Source: an uncultured Acidobacteriia bacterium (GTDB taxonomy: Bacteria; Acidobacteriota; Terriglobia; Bryobacterales; Bryobacteraceae). Taken from it: DNA of 64,000 bases. Below the pieces are notes generated by a model. It searched no databases, was not told where the DNA came from, and saw only the letters and a program-made list of their open reading frames with translations. The position numbers and the translations under genes are program-made. The stretch spans positions 1 through 64,000 of the forward strand of contig CAIRSA010000372.1 in assembly GCA_903881085.1 (NCBI GenBank), given 5' to 3'. Positions 34,912 through 44,038 of the stretch are shown here, one piece after another. Position 1 is the first letter of the stretch; each line of letters begins with the position of its first letter.

Positions 34912-36450
34912 ATGAAAAAACTGGTCACAGCTACTGCTATCGTTGTCTCCGCTCTTTGCCTTTTCGGCGCGAGCCGCTTGGAGCAACCTTCCAACACTTA
35001 CACCCTGCACCATGAGAACGTGCTGGGAACTTCCATGGAGATTCGCCTTAACGCCGAATCCCCTGCCGCGGCCGCCCGCGCGGAAGCCGCTACACTGGCA
35101 GAAATTGACAGACTGGGGCGCATTCTGAGCTCCTACGACAGCAAGAGCGAATTCAGCCGCTGGATGCGCACCACTGGGCAGCCCGTGGCCGTTTCCGAGG
35201 AGTTGCGCGAAGTGCTGACATTGTGGGACCGCTATCGTGCGCTAACTGGCGGAGCCCTGAATCCGGCCGCCGAAGCGGTGAACCGCGTGTGGAAGCATGC
35301 TGCGAAACAGAATCGCATGCCTTCGGCCCAGGAGTTAACGGCGGCGGTTCGCATCGCCGGCGGAAAACATTGGAGCCTGGGCGCGGGCACGGCCACGCAC
35401 TTGAGCGCGGCCCCGTTGGCGATGAACTCTTTTGTGAAGAGCTACATTCTTGCCAAGGCGAACGCAGCCGCACTCGCGGCAGGCGGTGTAACGTCGGCGA
35501 TGGTCAACATTGGCGGGGACATCGTGACTGGCGGCAAAAGCGAACAGACGCTGCAGATCGCAGATCCGGTGGCCAAAGCCGATAACGCCGCACCGATGGC
35601 GCAGATCGCGGTTCGCAACCGCGCCGTAGCAACCAGTGGCAACTACAAACGCGGAGTGCAGATCGGCGGACAGCATTATTCGCATATCGTGGACCCGCGC
35701 ACGGGCTCGACAGCCGACCAGATCGTGAGTACTACGGTGGTGGCGTCAAACGCCGTGGATGCAGGCGCACTGGCAACTGCCTTTTCAGTGATGACTCCGG
35801 AAGAGAGCAAGCGCGTGGCAGCGCTGATCCCGGGCGTGGAATACATGCTGGTGGACCGCAACGGACATCGCATCACCAGCGCCGGCTGGAGCCGTATGGA
35901 AACGGCGCCCTTCAAACCGGTGCAGTTGGCAGCGGCAATGCCCCGCCCTGGCCTGCTGGCCGCGCAAGGACAAGCGGGCGGCGCGTGGAATGCCGGTTTC
36001 GAATTGAACATTACGCTGGCGCTGGCGCAGATCGAAGGGCAGCGCACTCGGCGGCCTTACGTCGCGGTGTGGATCGAAGATAAAGACAAGTTCCCGCTGC
36101 GAACCATCGCGCTGTGGTACAACAAAGACCGCTGGTTGCCTGAGCTGAAAGCCTGGACGCGCGATGAACGCGTGCGGTCGCTGGCCGAAGGCACGGACAT
36201 CTCTGGCACGGTGGCCAGCGCCACACGCCCGCCCGGCAAGTACAACTTCAAGTGGGACGGCAAAGATAACGCCGGCAAGCCGGTGAAGCCCGGCAAGTAC
36301 ACGGTGATGATCGAAGCCTCGCGCGAACATGGCACGTACCAGGTGATGCACCAGGAGATGGACTTCACCGGCACACCGAAACAGATCCAGATCCCTGGAA
36401 ATACAGAAATCGAGTCTGCAACCCTTGATTACCGCAAAGCTACCCGTTAG
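34912..36450 (+). CDS. FAD:protein FMN transferase (ApbE) fused to DUF2271
   Basis: 512 residues with an N-terminal signal peptide. Residues about 30-330 are an ApbE domain: VLGTSMEIRLNAE, LSSYDSKSEFSRW, MVNIGGDIVTGG and HIVDPRTGSTADQIVSTTVVA, with SNAVDAGALATAFSVM next to the metal/FAD site. It attaches FMN covalently to extracytoplasmic proteins. Residues about 345-510 match DUF2271 (AGFELNITLALAQIEG, RPYVAVWIEDKDKFP, YNFKWDGKDNAGKPVKPGKYTVMIEASREHG), a domain usually found in flavin/PepSY gene sets. The PepSY-type partner overlaps its 3' end by 26 bases. Confidence 0.85.
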   Translation: MKKLVTATAIVVSALCLFGASRLEQPSNTYTLHHENVLGTSMEIRLNAESPAAAARAEAATLAEIDRLGRILSSYDSKSEFSRWMRTTGQPVAVSEELREVLTLWDRYRALTGGALNPAAEAVNRVWKHAAKQNRMPSAQELTAAVRIAGGKHWSLGAGTATHLSAAPLAMNSFVKSYILAKANAAALAAGGVTSAMVNIGGDIVTGGKSEQTLQIADPVAKADNAAPMAQIAVRNRAVATSGNYKRGVQIGGQHYSHIVDPRTGSTADQIVSTTVVASNAVDAGALATAFSVMTPEESKRVAALIPGVEYMLVDRNGHRITSAGWSRMETAPFKPVQLAAAMPRPGLLAAQGQAGGAWNAGFELNITLALAQIEGQRTRRPYVAVWIEDKDKFPLRTIALWYNKDRWLPELKAWTRDERVRSLAEGTDISGTVASATRPPGKYNFKWDGKDNAGKPVKPGKYTVMIEASREHGTYQVMHQEMDFTGTPKQIQIPGNTEIESATLDYRKATR

Positions 36451-37063
36451 CGCACCGGCGCAGAAACATAAACATACAGTCCCGCACTGGAAGCGCCAAC
36501 TGGCGGCAGTGTCGCGATGGCTGCACATCTATCTTTCGATGGCCAGCTTCGGCGTGCTGTTCTTCTTTGCCGCCACCGGCATTACGCTGAATCACACGGA
36601 GTGGTTCGCCACGAAACAGAAGGTGTCGCAGTCGAAGGGCACGCTCGACAAGAAGTGGATTGCCTCGAAGGATGTTGCCAAGCTGGAGGTGGTGGAGTAT
36701 CTGCGCTCCACCGGCGTGAAGGGCGCGCTTAGCGATTTCCGAGTGGACGATTCGCAGCTCGGCGTTTCGTTCAAAGGGCCGGGATATACGGCGGATACGT
36801 TCATCGATCGCGATACGGGCAAGTACGATTTGACCGAGACGCGGATGGGGCTGGTGGCGATCATCAACGATCTTCACAAGGGCCGGGATAGCGGCAAGGC
36901 GTGGTCGTTGATCATTGATGTTTCGGCCGCGCTGATGGTGTTTGTTTCGCTCAGCGGGTTGGTATTGATTTTCTATCTGAGCAAGCGGCGGACATCGGGG
37001 CTGATTGCATTGGCTGTGGGCGCGGTGTTGTGCTGGGGCGTTTATATGGTTTGGGTGCCGTAG
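36425..37063 (+). CDS. PepSY-associated transmembrane protein
   Basis: 212 residues starting at TTG 36425 inside the end of the ApbE gene. A first helix near 40-58 has LHIYLSMASFGVLFFFAATG followed by ITLNH, the histidine motif of PepSY-TM proteins. NDLHKGRDSGKAWSLIIDVS and two C-terminal helices complete the family. Such proteins are thought to pass electrons across the inner membrane to flavin partners or to reduce iron. No canonical flavinylation threonine is seen here. Its position shows that it works with ApbE-DUF2271 next to it. Confidence 0.8.
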   Translation: MITAKLPVSAPAQKHKHTVPHWKRQLAAVSRWLHIYLSMASFGVLFFFAATGITLNHTEWFATKQKVSQSKGTLDKKWIASKDVAKLEVVEYLRSTGVKGALSDFRVDDSQLGVSFKGPGYTADTFIDRDTGKYDLTETRMGLVAIINDLHKGRDSGKAWSLIIDVSAALMVFVSLSGLVLIFYLSKRRTSGLIALAVGAVLCWGVYMVWVP

Positions 37064-37070
37064 AACAAAC

Positions 37071-37091
37071 GCTCCCTTGCGGTCGCGGCTC
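37071..37091 (+). repeat. Half copy of the REP-like palindrome
   Basis: GCTCCCTTGCGGTCGCGGCTC matches the left arm of the palindromes at 44446 and 62735 (GCTCCCTyACGGT core) but has no paired right arm. It sits between convergent gene ends. Confidence 0.6.
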
Positions 37092-37115
37092 TGTAAGCAA
37101 CGGCGCGGTGAAATC

Positions 37116-38483
37116 TCAGGGCTGCGCAGCTTGCGGTAGCGAACCGGCCGGCGTCTTATAGACCTTTCGGGCTTTCGTTCCTCGCCAGGAGCCTTGGACC
37201 TCGGCTGGAAAACCGGGCACCAACGCTTCGATGCGCGCGTAGATTTCGGCCACCACGTCGGGGAACTCGGCTGCCCGGTCATAGCCTTCTTCCGGGTCCT
37301 TCGACAGGTCGTACAGTTCCGGCGTGGGCAGCGGTAGATTCTGCAAGCCCTCTGGCGGCAGCGGCGCGTAGGCCGGCGCGTTGTGGCGCGAAACATGCAG
37401 TTTCCAATTTCCCATGCGGGCGCACTGAATGTCCCAATAATTGAAGTACAGGAAGATCTCGCGATTAATCGCCGCGGTGCTGCCGGTGAGCATGGGCCAG
37501 ATGTCCACCCCGTCCAACGGATTCAGCGGCCGCCTGGCGCCAGTAAGATTGATCAGCGTTGGCAACACGTCGAGTGTGCTGGCGAAGGCGTCTGACACCT
37601 GCCCCGCCGGAATGCGGCCGGGCATGCGTGCGATAAAGGGCTCGCGCATGCCGCCTTCGAAGGTGTCGCCCTTGCGTCCGCGCAGTGCGCCGGCGCTGCC
37701 CTGATACCACGGGCCGTTGTCGCTTGAGAACATCACCAGCGTGGAATCGTCGAGACCGCTTTCCTTCAGCGTACGTAGAATCTCGCCGACGCTCCAATCG
37801 AGTTCCTGAATCACATCGCCATAGAGGCCGAAACCGGACTTGCCAAGGAACTGATCGGAGGCAGCCAGCGGTATGTGAGGAAACGTGTGAGGCAGGTATA
37901 GGAAAAATGGCTTATCGCTTGCGGTCTTGACGTAATTAATGGCCTGTGCGGTATAGCGGGCAGTGATCGTTTGGAGTTTAGCTGGCTGTTCAATCACGTC
38001 GGTATTGTGCATCAAAGGCAGCGGCAGCATGTCGTTGCTATATGGAATGCCGTAGTATTCGTCAAAGCCTTTGTTGGTGGGCAGGTGCTTCAAGGCGTCG
38101 CCGAGGTGCCATTTGCCGATGCACATGGTGCGGTAGCCAATTTCCTTCATCACCTGGGCCATGGTGGTTTCCTTGGCGCCAAGGCCGGCCGGGTCACCGG
38201 GGCCGATTACGGCAGGAAGTCCGGTGCGCACCGCATACCTGCCCGTAAGCAGCGCTGCGCGCGAAGGCGTGCAGACAGGACTCGCGGAATAGAAGTTCGT
38301 CAGGCGAATGCCTTCGGCGGCCATGAGATCGATGTTGGGCGTGGCGATTTTGGCGCCGTAGCAGCCGACGTCGGCATAGCCCAGATCGTCACAATAGATC
38401 AGTACGACATTGGGCAAGGTGCTCTTTGCCCGAAGCGCCGTAACCGAGGCGGCGATCACACCGAAAAACTTTCTGCGATTCAT
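37116..38483 (-). CDS. Sulfatase with twin-arginine-like leader
   Basis: 455 residues. [19 protein letters not shown] looks like an export leader. [18 protein letters not shown] supplies the metal ligands. [21 protein letters not shown] has Cys 71 in the canonical C-T-P-S-R formylglycine site, and CIGKWHLGD and MFSSDNGPW follow. The ATG at 38483 is preferred over the GTG at 38501, although no strong ribosome site is visible. It is the second sulfatase of the window and follows a sulfotransferase-like gene on the same strand, at 110 bases. Confidence 0.9.
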   Translation of the reverse strand: MNRRKFFGVIAASVTALRAKSTLPNVVLIYCDDLGYADVGCYGAKIATPNIDLMAAEGIRLTNFYSASPVCTPSRAALLTGRYAVRTGLPAVIGPGDPAGLGAKETTMAQVMKEIGYRTMCIGKWHLGDALKHLPTNKGFDEYYGIPYSNDMLPLPLMHNTDVIEQPAKLQTITARYTAQAINYVKTASDKPFFLYLPHTFPHIPLAASDQFLGKSGFGLYGDVIQELDWSVGEILRTLKESGLDDSTLVMFSSDNGPWYQGSAGALRGRKGDTFEGGMREPFIARMPGRIPAGQVSDAFASTLDVLPTLINLTGARRPLNPLDGVDIWPMLTGSTAAINREIFLYFNYWDIQCARMGNWKLHVSRHNAPAYAPLPPEGLQNLPLPTPELYDLSKDPEEGYDRAAEFPDVVAEIYARIEALVPGFPAEVQGSWRGTKARKVYKTPAGSLPQAAQP

Positions 38484-38593
38484 TATCGATGCAGTATACA
38501 CAAATACTGCACCCCAGCGGACTCGCCTCTTCGAACTACTCCGTCAGGTCAGGGTCCTGATGCTTTCGAATCAACACAAAGCTTTCGTCGGGG

Positions 38594-40345
38594 TTATTGG
38601 GAATCGGAGTAGATATCGGCCAGCCGGAAAGAGCGGTATACGGTCTGGGAAAGGTCCATCGTGCGGACGACCTTGCCGGAAGCGTCGACCTCCAGATGGC
38701 GACTGGCGACGGCGGGCGTCCAGCCCGCAGTAAAGTGGTAGTCCCCGTTTTGTAACTGCTGCGCCGAGCCCAGGGCGAACGAATATACGCCTAAATCGCT
38801 GTTTAACTGCAATCTGGCGGTACGCTTCTGTTCGTCAATCTCAAGTACCTGGCCGCGACTGGTGGCGGTAGGGTCCGTAACCAGGCGGGTGTTGCCATTA
38901 TCGAATAACTGGATGTGGGCAGTATCGCCTGCCAGAAAATGCGCGTCATGCTGGTGGGAGAACCACGGGTTGGCAAGCATGGAATCCATGAAAAAGTCGC
39001 CGTCTTTTCCCAACCGCCACAGGATGCGCCCGTCACCGGAGCCGTTCTCATAATTGATCTTGATCAACCAATCCTGGTGGCGCGAGGAGTAAAGAATCGA
39101 CCCATCGGGTGCTAAGGAGGCTGCGTTGCCATGGGTCCAGTCGTTGGCCTGCTTGGCCAGAAACAGCGGCGGGCAACCGCCCTGCGCGCAGCCCTCATTC
39201 AGCACGGCTGTGCGATGCGGGTCGAGCCAGTCGAAGGCGTCCCATGCCCATTGCACGTTCAGATCCTGGTCGAGGACCAGGATCATATCCCCGATAACAT
39301 CGACCGTTCCGGGGCCTTGGACACCAGTAAGCAGCCGTTCTTCGGAAGCCATGACCAGGAAATTGCCATTGGGCAGCAGCCTCGCTTCATGATGGAAAGA
39401 GCCGATACTTTTCTTGCCCATAGCCGTCAACTGTTCATTCACTCGCGCCGCATTGGTATCTTTCACGATCAAGCCCATCAGATCGAATTCGATAAAGCGC
39501 TGGTCGGCCTGTCTCGACGGCGCCTCAAAGACAGCTAAAAATCGTCCGCCGCCCACTGGGCGAGTGATGTAGCTGACAGCGGTGGGCAGGTACCACACCA
39601 GATTTCCACTCAGATCGGTGATGGTTTGTGGATTCGGCGGCAGCGAGCAGAATAACATCAGGCCGCTGGTGGGAGCAGGCCCATCGCTGATTAAAGGCAG
39701 TTTCGCCGGGATGTCCGCGGAAGCAGGAAGCGCCTTGGTGTGGAATTTCCGCTTCCTGGTGCTGACCACGGTGGTGGTGTTGGTAATGGAGTCCTCAAGC
39801 GTGATTTCGGTGTTCTGCGGCACACCGGCAATCAGAAAATTCATGGTGTGGGCACCATCGCATGCCTTGGCAGGCGTCGTCTGCGATTGTCCTCCGGTGA
39901 CGGAGAATTGCACGTGGCTGGTCAGCCCCTTGCGGCAAGGCGGGGCACTATAGAGATACACCAGCGGGTGCTGGGTCGGCGTTACCACCACCGCGTTTGA
40001 CGCGATGGCTGTCCATTCATAGGGCATGGATTCCACGGTGATCGCGCCGGTCGCATTCTCTCTTGCCGAGACCTCCATTTCCACCACGCCTTCACGGTCA
40101 TAAACAGTCCAGTCCAAGGAGGCAATGGGACCGAAGTCGCGAATCATCGAATACGAACCGTCCAAGCCCTTGATGCGAAAGCGGAACCAATAAGCATCGC
40201 GCGCTGCGCCGGGTATGCTCGCGCTGATGTTCACTACCGTAGCCAAGGGTTGCGGTCCATCCAACGTGGCAAACAGTTGCACGCCACCTGGGCCGTCCGC
40301 AAATAGCGACACCGATGATAACAATAAGAATAAGATCGACAACAT
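38594..40345 (-). CDS. Arylsulfotransferase-like (ASST) secreted protein
   Basis: 583 residues with a signal peptide (MLSILFLLLSSVSLFAD). The second half shows the six-bladed ASST pattern: SFHHEARLLPNGNFLVMAS, QWAWDAFDW, DWTHGNAASLAPDGSILYSS, SSRHQDWLIKINY and FSHQHDAHFLAGD, with the His residues of this family. Arylsulfotransferases move sulfate between phenols without PAPS. Residues 1-160 are an extra beta-rich domain. It lies on the same strand upstream of the sulfatase gene, so the pair may cycle sulfate on aryl or sugar substrates. The activity is inferred from the family. Confidence 0.75.
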   Translation of the reverse strand: MLSILFLLLSSVSLFADGPGGVQLFATLDGPQPLATVVNISASIPGAARDAYWFRFRIKGLDGSYSMIRDFGPIASLDWTVYDREGVVEMEVSARENATGAITVESMPYEWTAIASNAVVVTPTQHPLVYLYSAPPCRKGLTSHVQFSVTGGQSQTTPAKACDGAHTMNFLIAGVPQNTEITLEDSITNTTTVVSTRKRKFHTKALPASADIPAKLPLISDGPAPTSGLMLFCSLPPNPQTITDLSGNLVWYLPTAVSYITRPVGGGRFLAVFEAPSRQADQRFIEFDLMGLIVKDTNAARVNEQLTAMGKKSIGSFHHEARLLPNGNFLVMASEERLLTGVQGPGTVDVIGDMILVLDQDLNVQWAWDAFDWLDPHRTAVLNEGCAQGGCPPLFLAKQANDWTHGNAASLAPDGSILYSSRHQDWLIKINYENGSGDGRILWRLGKDGDFFMDSMLANPWFSHQHDAHFLAGDTAHIQLFDNGNTRLVTDPTATSRGQVLEIDEQKRTARLQLNSDLGVYSFALGSAQQLQNGDYHFTAGWTPAVASRHLEVDASGKVVRTMDLSQTVYRSFRLADIYSDSQ

Positions 40346-40565
40346 TTCTCCTCCAACAGAGACTGGCCTTACCGTTTCATCGCTATGTCTTTATTCGGGG
40401 AAACGTGCCCTACTTTGCTTAACACCTGTTGCCGCCAATAGTCTCTGCAACATTTTCAGCATCCCGAATGAAGAGACTCTTTACTCTTCGGACGGGCGAG
40501 GCGGGACTTTAATTTCACTCTGTTCTTTGCTGGCCATCACCTGCGGAATGGTATTTTAGTTAGGA

Positions 40566-41132
40566 ATGAACAAGATATGCGTATTGATATTGGCGGCTTG
40601 CGGTGCGCCCACTGGATTGTTCGCCGAGCAGTTCGTACTCTTCGACGTCACCTTTACTTATTCCAAGCAGGATGCTGACAATTCAACACCCAGTAAGTCA
40701 CACTACTACGTGCGCGGCGAGACCTTAAACAGCGAGCGCCCACGCGATTGGACTGCGCCAGTGGATTACCGCAACGGCACCGTGCATATTCGCACGGAAG
40801 TTCTGGAGAAACCCGCCGGGGGCGAAAAGACCACTTGGTCGCTGTGCTACATTCCCAATCGCGGCCAGGGCAACGGCTATGGGTGTACCAGCACAGGGTT
40901 TTACACGGAAAAGGGCGTCTATGAGCAGGACGTGTCAATGAAGGCGTTCTGGCAGAATGAGGGCATCGTGTGGACAGAAGGCATCAAGCAGATGGATCTG
41001 GTGATTAAAGACGCTAGCGGGGGCGGCGGGCATGCGCACAAACGCGCCGACCATGAGAAGTTCTTCCCCACCAAGGTGCGGATTACGATGACGCAGGTTT
41101 CGGCGGGTGCGAAGTATCAGGCGGCTCAGTAG
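40566..41132 (+). CDS. Secreted protein of unknown function
   Basis: 188 residues starting MNKICVLILAACGAPTGLFAEQF, a signal peptide; the LAAC at 10-13 could be a lipobox but is early. The mature part contains FVLFDVTFTYSKQDADNSTPSKSH, TVHIRTEVLEKP and a C-terminal glycine/histidine stretch (GGGGHAHKRADHEKFFPTKV) that may bind metal. I recognise no family. It stands alone, followed by a repeat-rich gap. Confidence 0.65.
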   Translation: MNKICVLILAACGAPTGLFAEQFVLFDVTFTYSKQDADNSTPSKSHYYVRGETLNSERPRDWTAPVDYRNGTVHIRTEVLEKPAGGEKTTWSLCYIPNRGQGNGYGCTSTGFYTEKGVYEQDVSMKAFWQNEGIVWTEGIKQMDLVIKDASGGGGHAHKRADHEKFFPTKVRITMTQVSAGAKYQAAQ

Positions 41133-41185
41133 AGAGAGCAGCTGCGTCGAAGATTAAAACATGGCGTTCGCAAGCGAGCGGGCAG

Positions 41186-41252
41186 GCGAATACTAACTCA
41201 AAGAACAGCCGGATCTAGAAAACGAGTGGTATTGGATTGGCAATCTGCAGCC
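41186..41252 (+). repeat. GCGAATACTAAC repeat, copy A
   Basis: The core GCGAATACTAACTCA followed by AAGAACAGCC is shared with copies near 54266 and 57754. In copies A and B the similarity extends through AAAACGAGTGG and ATT..CAATC to about 67 bases. Copy A lies 54 bases after the stop of the gene ending at 41132. Confidence 0.7.
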
Positions 41253-41261
41253 GACCTATCC

Positions 41262-41335
41262 GCCAGCTTGTCCGCCATAGCGTTAGCGGAGGTGGAAGCT
41301 TTAGCGAAGGCGGATTGGTAGCCAGCTCTTCGTGC
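41262..41335 (+). repeat. Imperfect GCGGA/TAGCG repeat of a widely dispersed type
   Basis: CCGCCATAGCGTTAGCGGAG and GCTTTAGCGAAGGCGGA are related tandem units. Translated on the complement they give the FAKAS-like peptide often seen in environmental Acidobacteriota genomes. It is a repeat and not a gene. Confidence 0.45.
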
Positions 41336-41374
41336 GCTGCAGAGAAAAACAGGCCGAGTGCCACTCAGACGCAG

Positions 41375-41583
41375 AATGCCATTCCAATTTCGCTTACATT
41401 GGAGGCAACCTGGCGAATGTCCGGGATCGCTTCGGGGCGCGGACACTCGTGTCTGCCGCGTCCCGACTTTTCGGGACGCCTTGTTTTCAACACCGAGCCA
41501 AGCCTCGGCACGAGTGCCGAGGCGGCAGGCAAAAGTGCCTGCGCCACAAAAAAGCGGCAATGTAAGCGACATTGGAATGCCAT
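41375..41583 (+). repeat. Outer inverted repeat enclosing a MITE-like element
   Basis: About 25 bases starting AATGCCATTCCAATTT (41375-41400) recur inverted at 41559-41583 with few mismatches, around the element at 41435-41547. It looks like a nested insertion, or a second small element. Confidence 0.5.
41435..41547 (+). mobile_element. MITE-like element, copy 1
   Basis: The ends GGCGCGGACACTCGTG and, inverted, GGCGCAGGCACTTTTG form imperfect terminal inverted repeats about 25 bases long. The interior has TCCCGACTTTTCGGGA and AGCCTCGGCACGAGTGCCGA hairpins. The same ends and similar hairpins recur at 51724-51874. No coding capacity. Confidence 0.6.
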
Positions 41584-41597
41584 CCTGCCTACACTCG

Positions 41598-43229
41598 CTA
41601 CGCGATGTAAGTCAGCAGTAACTCGGCGTCGGAAGCCTTCAGTGGCTGAGATAACAGATAGCCCTGGCCCAGGGTGCAGCGCATTTCGCTTAATATATCG
41701 GACTGTTCCTGCGTTTCAATCCCTTCGGCGATCACCTGCATGTGAAGCCGCTGCGAGAGGTTGAGTACGGCGCGAACAATCTCCGTATTGCCTGTATCTT
41801 GCCCCAGGCCGGCGACAAAGCTGCCGGCGATCTTCAGCATCTCGACCGGAAACCGGCTCAAATACGACAAGGACGAATGGCCAGTGCCGAAATCATCCAC
41901 CACCAGGCGCACGCCAAGATCTTTGAGCGCCGCAAGGGACGCGCGGTTAGAGATCGCCTGCTCAATAAAAACGGTCTCGGTGATTTCCAGCTTCAACCTT
42001 CCCGGATCAAGCGACGTCCGTTCCAGAATATTTTCGATGCGCTCGATCAGATCCGGCTCCATGAACTGCAGGCCGGAAAGATTCACATGCATGGCCACAC
42101 CGTCGGGAATCTCAAGTCGCGAATCCCAGTCATGGAATGTGCGGCAGGCCTCCTCGAGCACCCACCACCCGATAGGCAGAATCTGATAGGTCTCTTCGGC
42201 CACCGGAATAAACTCCACCGGCGATACCGCGCCGCGCTGCGGATGTTTCCAGCGCAGCAGCGCTTCATAAGCAAAGAGGCTGCGATCCTGCAGGCGCATG
42301 ATGGGCTGATACTCTACCCAGAATTCACCGCGGTCGAGTGCGCGCCGCAGGTCGGTTTCGATCCGCAAACGGTCAACAGGCTGCAACGGGGCATGCGGAT
42401 CAAACCATGCCAGCCGGGCTTTACCCGACGCCTTGGCGCGGTACATTGCCGTATCGGCATCGCGCAAAATGTCTTCCGGCGTCTTGGATTGGCCGGCGCA
42501 CAGCGCGATGCCGATGCTGGCGGTGACAATCAGTTCGTGACCATTGAGCACAGCCGGCTTCAACATCTCCTGCAGCACTCGCACAGCCACGGTCTCGGCT
42601 TCCGCGGGTGTCTTCAACTCTTCCAGCAGCAAAACAAATTCGTCACCGCCTGAGCGCGCCACGAAGTCGCCCGGCCGCACGCACAGTTCCAAGCGCCGCG
42701 CTACAATCACCAGCAGTTTATCGCCCACGGCATGGCCCAGGCTGTCGTTCACCAGCTTGAAACGGTCCAAATCCAGATACAGGATTGCGGAAATACTACC
42801 GCTGCTGCTGCGTGGGCGCGCCAGCGAGTTGGCAAGGCGGTCCAGCAGCAGCGGCCGCGTCGGCAGCCCGGTTAAAGCATCGTGCACCAATTGCCGTTCG
42901 GCCAATTTGCGCTCGGTGATATCGGTGAACACGCAAACGGCCCCGGCATATTCGCCCTTTTCGTCATTCATCGGAGTAATGTTGGCAATTACCCACAAAT
43001 CGGCGCCATCCTTGCGCCTCAATTTCCAATCATATTGGTCCCGCGGAATGGAAACGGCCGGAGTCGGATAATCCAGGAACTCAGCCAGACTGCGCCCGGT
43101 CAATTCCGCAATTGTGCACCCCAACATATCGGCCATCTGAGGATTGGCAATGGTAATGTAGTTGCGTGCATCCAACGCCGCGATCCCAGTTGTGGCGCTG
43201 TCTACAATTTGACGATAGGCGTCAGTCAT
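41598..43229 (-). CDS. PAS-GGDEF-EAL cyclic-di-GMP signalling protein
   Basis: 543 residues. A PAS domain (about 1-115) is followed by a GGDEF domain with SGGDEF at about 200 and the RPGD allosteric site five residues before it. An EAL domain follows with YEALLRWKHP, HVNLSGLQF, LKLEITETVF, VVDDFGTGHSSLSYL and AEGIETQEQ. The EAL metal and catalytic residues seen look complete, though the usual KID is KIA. It can be expected to make or break c-di-GMP in the cytosol under PAS control. Its first codons overlap the 3' end of the NodB-like gene by 8 bases. Confidence 0.92.
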   Translation of the reverse strand: MTDAYRQIVDSATTGIAALDARNYITIANPQMADMLGCTIAELTGRSLAEFLDYPTPAVSIPRDQYDWKLRRKDGADLWVIANITPMNDEKGEYAGAVCVFTDITERKLAERQLVHDALTGLPTRPLLLDRLANSLARPRSSSGSISAILYLDLDRFKLVNDSLGHAVGDKLLVIVARRLELCVRPGDFVARSGGDEFVLLLEELKTPAEAETVAVRVLQEMLKPAVLNGHELIVTASIGIALCAGQSKTPEDILRDADTAMYRAKASGKARLAWFDPHAPLQPVDRLRIETDLRRALDRGEFWVEYQPIMRLQDRSLFAYEALLRWKHPQRGAVSPVEFIPVAEETYQILPIGWWVLEEACRTFHDWDSRLEIPDGVAMHVNLSGLQFMEPDLIERIENILERTSLDPGRLKLEITETVFIEQAISNRASLAALKDLGVRLVVDDFGTGHSSLSYLSRFPVEMLKIAGSFVAGLGQDTGNTEIVRAVLNLSQRLHMQVIAEGIETQEQSDILSEMRCTLGQGYLLSQPLKASDAELLLTYIA

Positions 43230-43941
43230 GAACCCGTATTATAGACCGAAGCGCAGGCAGGGCGTTGAAGAATTCACACTTCGAAACCCAGTGCGCGCCG
43301 GCATCCCCATGCAGATGGTGCAGCCAGAACAACTGGCGAAAATACCGCGCGTCGATTCTTGGCAACGAAAATAACTCCGAATCCGCGCCGGCAAAACGTG
43401 GCGTGCGCCCTACGGCGAGGCGGAATCTTTGCGAAGCCAGCCACTGAATCCTCCGGTCCGACCGACCGAACGGATAGGCAAGCGCCAGCGCCATGGTGCC
43501 CGTATACTGCGAAATCTCTTCGGCGCATTCATCCATTTCAGCCGCCAGTTGCATGCTACCTTTCGCGCTCCAATCGGAAAGCGTAACGCCTTGCGCCCCG
43601 ATTTCCACGCCGCCCTGTTGCGCAATCGTTCGCAACTCATCCCATTTCAGGTAACGTCCACCCCTTTTGCAGTGCCCGCTGCTAACGAACAAGGTGGATG
43701 GATAGCCGTAACTTTCCAGGATTGGCAATGCGATTTCGGCGTAAGTGCGATAAGCGCCGTCAAAAGTAAGTGCAATCGATTGATTAGCGCTCCGAATGTC
43801 CTGTAACTTCACCACGGGTATTCCGGCTGTAGCGATGGTTTCGATCTGGCGGCGGAAACAGTCCGGAGTAACGGCCGCTGTCGACCCGGAATCGTCAATG
43901 GCACGCCAAAAGAGGATCGCCGATCGCACTGGCGCTGTCAT
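43222..43941 (-). CDS. Degenerate NodB/polysaccharide-deacetylase-like protein
   Basis: 239 residues from ATG 43941, which has GGAG just upstream; 43980 would start earlier without support. The NodB fold is recognisable (IALTFDGAYRTYAEIALPIL, STLFVSSGH, AYPFGRS). Motif 1, usually TFDDG, is TFDGA, and motif 2, usually HxxxH, reads EIGAQGVTLSDW with no histidine. Metal binding is therefore probably lost, and it may be a glycan-binding or regulatory relative. It overlaps the downstream PAS-GGDEF-EAL gene, so the two are coupled. Confidence 0.75.
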   Translation of the reverse strand: MTAPVRSAILFWRAIDDSGSTAAVTPDCFRRQIETIATAGIPVVKLQDIRSANQSIALTFDGAYRTYAEIALPILESYGYPSTLFVSSGHCKRGGRYLKWDELRTIAQQGGVEIGAQGVTLSDWSAKGSMQLAAEMDECAEEISQYTGTMALALAYPFGRSDRRIQWLASQRFRLAVGRTPRFAGADSELFSLPRIDARYFRQLFWLHHLHGDAGAHWVSKCEFFNALPALRSIIRVHD

Positions 43942-44038
43942 AGGTTCTCCAAGTGTAAACTTTTTCCTATTGGAAGCCAAAGTTTCATAAAGTTAACAAG
44001 GGCGCAGTCCGATTAGTTCCCAGATAAGGACAACGAAC

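Noticed and set aside
41237-41764. Open frames across the repeat island
   Set aside because: They run through inverted repeats and a MITE-like element in the wrong frame for any gene; probably chance.
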